Shown: positions 6,291 to 9,580 of the stretch, piece by piece
Numbering within the stretch: position 1 is the stretch's first letter
Layout: each line of letters opens with the position of its first letter
Assembly (NCBI GenBank): GCA_009922885.1
Contig: RFUP01000059.1
Location: 1-9,580 of the forward strand
Direction: 5' to 3'
DNA: 9,580 nucleotides
From: Paracoccaceae bacterium
GTDB taxonomy: Bacteria; Pseudomonadota; Alphaproteobacteria; Rhodobacterales; Rhodobacteraceae
Program-made: the position numbers and the translations under genes
Notes under the pieces: model-generated
Database searches by the model: none
What the model saw: only the letters and a program-made list of their open reading frames with translations
What the model was told of the DNA's origin: nothing

Positions 6291-7337
6291 ATGGGATTGT
6301 TTATTTTGCGCCGCGTTGGGGTCATGATCCTCACCGCGCTTTGCTTGACCTTTGTGGTCTTCTTTTTGACCAACCTACCACCAAACCTCGAAAAGCTCGC
6401 CAAGACCCAAGGCGAAATGCGCATGACCGACGCCGAGGTCGAGCGCTGGCTTGCCAATCGCGGCTATTCGCAACCGCTCGTCGTCAAATACGGCCAATGG
6501 CTCGGGGTCCTGCCCGGTTACGTGATCGACGGCACCGATGGCCAGCTTCGTGGCAAATGCATCCCTCTCGGCGGCACAGGCGAAGGCGCGCCCACCTTCT
6601 GTGGCGTCCTGCAAGGCGATTGGGGCCGCAGCCAAGTGTTCAAGCAACCCGTCCTCGATGTGGTCAGCACCCGCCTCTCGCTCACCGGTATCCTGATGTT
6701 CTGGGTCATGGCCGTTATGGTCCCCACTGCCCTCATCGTCGGCATCCTCGCAGGCATGCGCGAAGGCTCCCGCCTCGACCGCTCGCTCTCCTCATTCTCT
6801 ATTCTCACCACCGCGACCCCCGAATACGTCTCGGGCGTGGTCTTCATCTCGGTGTTTTCCTCCACCACAATGGGCCTCAAGTGGTTCAACGGTTCCGCCG
6901 CCTCCGCGATGGATGGTGCGACCTTCAACAACTTCACCCTGCCCGTCCTCACCATCGCCCTTTACGGCATGGGCTACATCGCCCGCATGACCCGCGCTTC
7001 CATGGCCGAAGTCATGACCGCGCAATACATCCGCACCGCCCGCCTCAAAGGCGTGAGCTTCCGCAACATCGTCGTGAAACACGCCCTCCGGAACGCGCTG
7101 ATCGCCCCCTTCACGGTCATCATGCTGCAGTTCCCTTGGCTCCTGAACGGTGTCGTGATCGTGGAAACCCTCTTCAACTACAAAGGCTTCGGCTGGACCC
7201 TCGTCCAAGCCGCAGGCAACAACGACATTGAACTCCTGCTCGGTGTCTCGGTCGTCTCGGTCTTTGTGGTGCTCATTACCCAGCTCATCTCCGACATCGG
7301 ATATGTCTATCTCAACCCCCGCATTAGCGTGAAATAA
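6291..7337 (+). CDS. ABC importer permease, DppB/OppB-like
   Basis: Inner-membrane channel subunit, 348 residues. The N-terminus MGLFILRRVGVMILTALCLT is a typical first transmembrane segment of DppB-type proteins. A large periplasmic loop (about 31-120) follows, ending in LQGDWGRSQVFKQPVLDVV (107-125), the usual GDxGxS block. The core BPD_transp_1 domain spans about 130-340. It carries the ATPase-contacting EAA-like loop QYIRTARLKGVSFRNIVVKH (245-264), followed by ALRNALI, and the C-terminal YVYLNPRI (338-345), all family hallmarks. The periplasmic loop has two cysteines (Cys90 and Cys104) that could form a disulfide. The start is supported by a G-rich AGGGGG element five bases upstream. It follows the binding-protein gene by 99 bp and precedes the second permease by 12 bp. 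Confidence 0.97.
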   Translation: MGLFILRRVGVMILTALCLTFVVFFLTNLPPNLEKLAKTQGEMRMTDAEVERWLANRGYSQPLVVKYGQWLGVLPGYVIDGTDGQLRGKCIPLGGTGEGAPTFCGVLQGDWGRSQVFKQPVLDVVSTRLSLTGILMFWVMAVMVPTALIVGILAGMREGSRLDRSLSSFSILTTATPEYVSGVVFISVFSSTTMGLKWFNGSAASAMDGATFNNFTLPVLTIALYGMGYIARMTRASMAEVMTAQYIRTARLKGVSFRNIVVKHALRNALIAPFTVIMLQFPWLLNGVVIVETLFNYKGFGWTLVQAAGNNDIELLLGVSVVSVFVVLITQLISDIGYVYLNPRISVK

Positions 7338-7349
7338 GGAGGGCATCTG

Positions 7350-8534
7350 ATGGAAGCGTTGACTTGGGGCGGTATTTTCGCCCGCATCCTCACCCAGCTC
7401 CTCCCGGTCTGGATTGCTCTGATCGCCACCTTCGCGCTGTCGATCACCTATAAGCGCCGTCTCGGCCTTTACGGTAAGCTCTTCGACAGCCCCATCGGCA
7501 TGATCGGCTTTGGCATCGTCATGTTCTGGGTTTTCACCGGTCTGTTCGGCGGGCTTTTCGATCTCATCACCACCCATGATGTGCTCGAACAATCCGCCCG
7601 CATGAAGAACAAACTGCCGGGCACGGCCTTCGTGGCCTCGAACGGCAAGATGCCGGAAGGCGCTTACCCCTATTACCTCCTCGGCGGTGACAACTTGGGC
7701 CGCGATGTCTGGTCCCGCATGATCGTCGGCGCATGGGAAGTCATCAAGATCGCCCCCTTCGCCACGCTCTTCGCCTTCATGGTCGGCATCACCCTCGGCC
7801 TCCCCGCAGGCTACCATGGCAGCCGCCTCGATACGGGTCTCTCCTTTGTGGCGAACCTCATTCTCGCCTTCCCGGTGATCCTTCTCTTCTACCTGCTCGT
7901 CACGCCCGAAATCGTCGCCACGGGCATCCCGCGCTACATGGCGGGCGTCCTCTTCCTCTTCCCGATCATCTTCCTCGTGGTGCTGATCAACTCGCGCTTC
8001 CACACCCAACCGCCAAAGCGCAATCTCTACGCGGCCATAGCGCTCGCCATTGGCGGCTGGCTCTATCTCGGGATTGCATGGGATGCCGATCCCTTTGGCA
8101 TCATCGCCTTCCCGCCGAACCTCCTCGTTGTGTTTGTGTCGGTCGTCTTCGTGAACTCGCCCACCGTGTTCCGCATCGTGCGCGGCCTCACCATGGACAT
8201 CAAAACCCGCGATTACGTCGCCGCCGCCCAAACCCGTGGCGAAGGCACGTGGTATATCATGCTCTGGGAAATCCTGCCCAACGCGCGCGGGCCCTTGATC
8301 GTCGATTTCTGCCTCCGCATCGGCTACACCACGATCCTTCTCGGCACCTTGGGCTTCTTCGGCCTCGGCCTCTCGCCCGAAAGCCCGGACTGGGGCTCCA
8401 CCATCAATGACGGTCGCCGCCTCCTGCAAGTCTACCTGCATCCGGCGCTCGCCCCTGCCCTGTCGCTCCTCTCGCTCGTCCTCGGCCTCAACCTCTTGGC
8501 CGACGGTCTGCGCGAAGAAAGCCTGAAGGATTGA
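7350..8534 (+). CDS. ABC importer permease, DppC/OppC-like, with extra membrane segments
   Basis: Second channel subunit, 394 residues, which is long for this family (about 300). It begins with two hydrophobic segments (about 17-34 and 48-70) separated by a basic loop. The DppC block GGDNLGRDVWSRMIVGAWE (112-130) is the normal start of the core domain. Further segments lie at about 133-154, 164-184, 196-213, 226-244, 254-270, 318-342 and 365-387. The EAA loop is RDYVAAAQTRGEGTWYIMLW (287-306), followed by EILPN, and GFFGLGLSPESPDWGSTIND (335-354) is also typical. Residues of about 187-266 are not expected in ordinary DppC proteins and look like an inserted pair of membrane segments. GGAGGG (7338-7343) six bases before the ATG fixes the start. 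The stop overlaps the start of a 38-codon sORF. Confidence 0.96.
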   Translation: MEALTWGGIFARILTQLLPVWIALIATFALSITYKRRLGLYGKLFDSPIGMIGFGIVMFWVFTGLFGGLFDLITTHDVLEQSARMKNKLPGTAFVASNGKMPEGAYPYYLLGGDNLGRDVWSRMIVGAWEVIKIAPFATLFAFMVGITLGLPAGYHGSRLDTGLSFVANLILAFPVILLFYLLVTPEIVATGIPRYMAGVLFLFPIIFLVVLINSRFHTQPPKRNLYAAIALAIGGWLYLGIAWDADPFGIIAFPPNLLVVFVSVVFVNSPTVFRIVRGLTMDIKTRDYVAAAQTRGEGTWYIMLWEILPNARGPLIVDFCLRIGYTTILLGTLGFFGLGLSPESPDWGSTINDGRRLLQVYLHPALAPALSLLSLVLGLNLLADGLREESLKD

Positions 8535-8557
8535 TGACCGTGAAAGCCTCAATCCTT
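8526..8557 (+). promoter_or_regulatory. Intra-operon hairpin 1, across the permease stop codon
   Basis: AAGGATTGA (8526-8534) and TCAATCCTT (8549-8557) are perfect 9-bp complements with a 14-nt loop. The stem contains the end of the second permease gene, its stop codon, and the AAGGA and first base of the ATG of the sORF. No T-run follows, so termination is unlikely. Likely effects are on mRNA processing, decay or re-initiation. Confidence 0.5.
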
Positions 8558-8650
8558 AACAGCCAAGCGCCGACCAACGTCATGACGCTTGCCATACACA
8601 AGCCAGACGCAATCTGGCATCCCGAAACCCGCTCTGGGAGGAAAAGTTAA
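8534..8650 (+). CDS. Possible 38-residue small protein filling the permease-ATPase gap
   Basis: An open frame starts at an ATG that shares one base with the permease stop (TGATG) and ends at a TAA that shares one base with the ATPase start (TAATG). The predicted peptide begins MTVKASILNSQAP and ends in a basic ETRSGRKS tail. I see no membrane segment or signal and recognise no family. AAGGA lies three bases before the ATG, which is close. Against it, the spacer is AT-richer than its neighbours, codons such as AGG, ATA and AGT are unlike them, and three hairpins overlap it. The tight junctions may be chance, or the frame may exist to carry ribosomes across the gap. No function is proposed. Confidence 0.28.
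   Translation: MTVKASILNSQAPTNVMTLAIHKPDAIWHPETRSGRKS
8564..8591 (+). promoter_or_regulatory. Intra-operon hairpin 2
   Basis: CAAGCG (8564-8569) and CGCTTG (8586-8591) are complementary, with an inner GAC/GTC pair (8572-8574 and 8579-8581) giving a stem with an internal loop. The right side also includes the 10-bp palindrome CGTCATGACG (8578-8587). This is the weakest of the three hairpins in this gap. Confidence 0.3.
8602..8618 (+). promoter_or_regulatory. Intra-operon hairpin 3, upstream of the ATPase ribosome-binding site
   Basis: GCCAGA (8602-8607) and TCTGGC (8613-8618) form a perfect six-base-pair stem over CGCAA. It ends 17 bases before the ATPase Shine-Dalgarno sequence GGGAGG (8636-8641) and leaves it free. 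Confidence 0.4.
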
Positions 8651-9580
8651 TGGCGAAATGGGAGCATGACGGCCCGATCCTCGAGATCGAAAACCTGTCG
8701 ATTTCCTTCTTCACCCGACTGCGGGAAATCCCCGCCGTCATGGACTTTTCCGTCACCGTCCAGCCCGGCGAAGCCGTTGGTTTGGTTGGGGAATCCGGTT
8801 GCGGCAAATCCACCGTGGCACTCGGCATCATGAAAGACATGGGCCGCAACGGACGCATCGTCGGTGGCTCTATCAAGTTCAAGGGCCGCGACATGGCCCA
8901 GATGTCCGACGAAGAACTGCGCGACATCCGCGGCAACGAAATTGCCATGATTTATCAAGAGCCTATGGCCTCCCTGAATCCTGCGATGCGGATCGGCCAG
9001 CAGCTCATGGAAGTGCCGATGATCCATGAAGGCATCTCCGAAGAGGAAGCCCGCAAACGCGCCCTCCAAGTCGTCACCGACGTCAAACTCCCCGACCCCG
9101 AGCGCATCCTCCGCAGCTACCCCCACCAGCTTTCCGGCGGCCAACAGCAGCGCATCGTCATCGCCATGGCGCTGATGTCCAAACCCGCGCTCCTCATCCT
9201 TGACGAGCCCACCACAGCGCTCGACGTCACCGTCGAAGCCGCCATCGTCGAACTCGTGAAAGACCTCGGCAAGAAGTATGGCACCTCCATGCTCTTCATC
9301 TCGCACAACCTCGGTCTGGTGCTCGAAACCTGCGACCGTATCTGCGTGATGTATTCCGGCGAAGCCGTCGAACGCGGCGATATCAAAACCGTGTTCGAGG
9401 AAATGCGCCACCCTTACACACAGGCACTTTTCCGCTCTATCCCGGTGCCCGGCGCGAACAAAAATGCCCGTCCTCTCAAGGCGATACCGGGTAACTTCCC
9501 CCTGCCCCACGAACGCCCGCAAGGCTGCAATTTCGGCCCCCGCTGCGACTACTTCCAGAAAGGCCGCTGCGACGCAGCTG
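8650..9580 (+). CDS. ABC importer ATPase, DppD/OppD-like (3' end outside window)
   Basis: Cytoplasmic ATP-hydrolysing subunit that powers the importer. The 310 codons present cover a complete nucleotide-binding domain. The Walker A is GESGCGKST (47-55), the Q-loop IYQEPMASLNP (101-111, Gln103), the signature LSGGQQQR (161-168), the Walker B LLILDEPTTALD (181-192, Asp185 and Glu186), and the H-loop ISHN (217-220, His219). The oligopeptide-type C-terminal extension follows. It has HPYTQALFRSIP (254-265) and a cysteine-rich GCNFGPRCDYFQKGRC segment (292-307; Cys293, Cys299, Cys307). Such extensions can hold an iron-sulfur cluster in this family, and a fourth Cys would lie past the edge. GGGAGG (8636-8641) eight bases before the ATG fixes the start. 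All catalytic residues are intact. Confidence 0.97.
   Translation, partial: MAKWEHDGPILEIENLSISFFTRLREIPAVMDFSVTVQPGEAVGLVGESGCGKSTVALGIMKDMGRNGRIVGGSIKFKGRDMAQMSDEELRDIRGNEIAMIYQEPMASLNPAMRIGQQLMEVPMIHEGISEEEARKRALQVVTDVKLPDPERILRSYPHQLSGGQQQRIVIAMALMSKPALLILDEPTTALDVTVEAAIVELVKDLGKKYGTSMLFISHNLGLVLETCDRICVMYSGEAVERGDIKTVFEEMRHPYTQALFRSIPVPGANKNARPLKAIPGNFPLPHERPQGCNFGPRCDYFQKGRCDAA

Noticed and set aside
6792..8552. A 586-codon open frame on the minus strand opposite both permeases
   Set aside because: Its product is dominated by Glu, Asp, Gly and His, typical of antisense to membrane-protein genes. Both permeases on the plus strand are intact and motif-rich.
8647..9522. A 291-codon minus-strand frame opposite the ATPase gene
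   Set aside because: It is a shadow of the ATPase, whose Walker A, signature and Walker B motifs are all on the plus strand.
1..9580. Search by eye for tRNA or rRNA genes, CRISPR arrays, insertion sequences, attachment sites and phage genes
   Set aside because: None seen. The window is ordinary chromosomal genes in two operons with short gaps, and there is no sign of transposases, regularly spaced repeats or cloverleaf-type RNA sequence.

Overview
This window looks like a chromosomal segment of an alphaproteobacterium, most likely a member of the Rhodobacterales. That placement is an inference. It rests on the GC-rich composition judged by eye, the strong C/G bias at third codon positions, the pyrH-frr-uppS-cdsA gene order, and the character of the encoded proteins (for example a MiaA with AIGAPE and NADAIQVF variants). 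No rRNA or other phylogenetic marker is present, so a genus cannot be named.

Layout. (1) Positions 1-2389, minus strand: a compact housekeeping operon read right to left, pyrH (UMP kinase), frr (ribosome recycling factor), uppS (undecaprenyl diphosphate synthase) and the N-terminal third of cdsA (phosphatidate cytidylyltransferase), which runs off the left edge. (2) Positions 2390-2491: a short divergent promoter region. (3) 2492-3367, plus strand: miaA (tRNA A37 dimethylallyltransferase). (4) 3368-3492: an AT-richer spacer with a possible weak terminator. (5) 3493-4287, plus strand: a cupin plus HTH AraC-family regulator. (6) 4288-4535: a 248-bp intergenic region unusually rich in dyads and repeats. 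(7) 4536 to the right edge, plus strand: a peptide/nickel-type (Dpp/Opp) ABC importer operon. Its order is a Tat-exported family-5 solute-binding protein, a DppB-like permease, a long DppC-like permease, and a DppD-like ATPase cut at position 9580. A second, DppF-like ATPase would be expected just beyond the window.

How the parts work together. The left operon serves nucleotide supply, translation recycling and envelope lipid synthesis. The right operon imports an unknown small solute, probably a peptide-like or other organic compound. The binding protein captures it in the periplasm, the two permeases form the channel, and the ATPases drive transport. The AraC-family gene lies immediately upstream on the same strand and is a natural candidate regulator of the importer, but the sequence does not prove this.

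No clearly new system is visible. The parts most worth a second look are non-coding or very small. They are a cluster of AATGC/GCATT half-sites and overlapping palindromes upstream of the importer, a possible pair of competing leader pairings at its Shine-Dalgarno sequence, a very strong GC hairpin after the binding-protein gene, and a 117-bp sORF that exactly fills the gap between the second permease and the ATPase and sits in a run of three hairpins. The DppC-like permease also carries an insertion with extra membrane segments.
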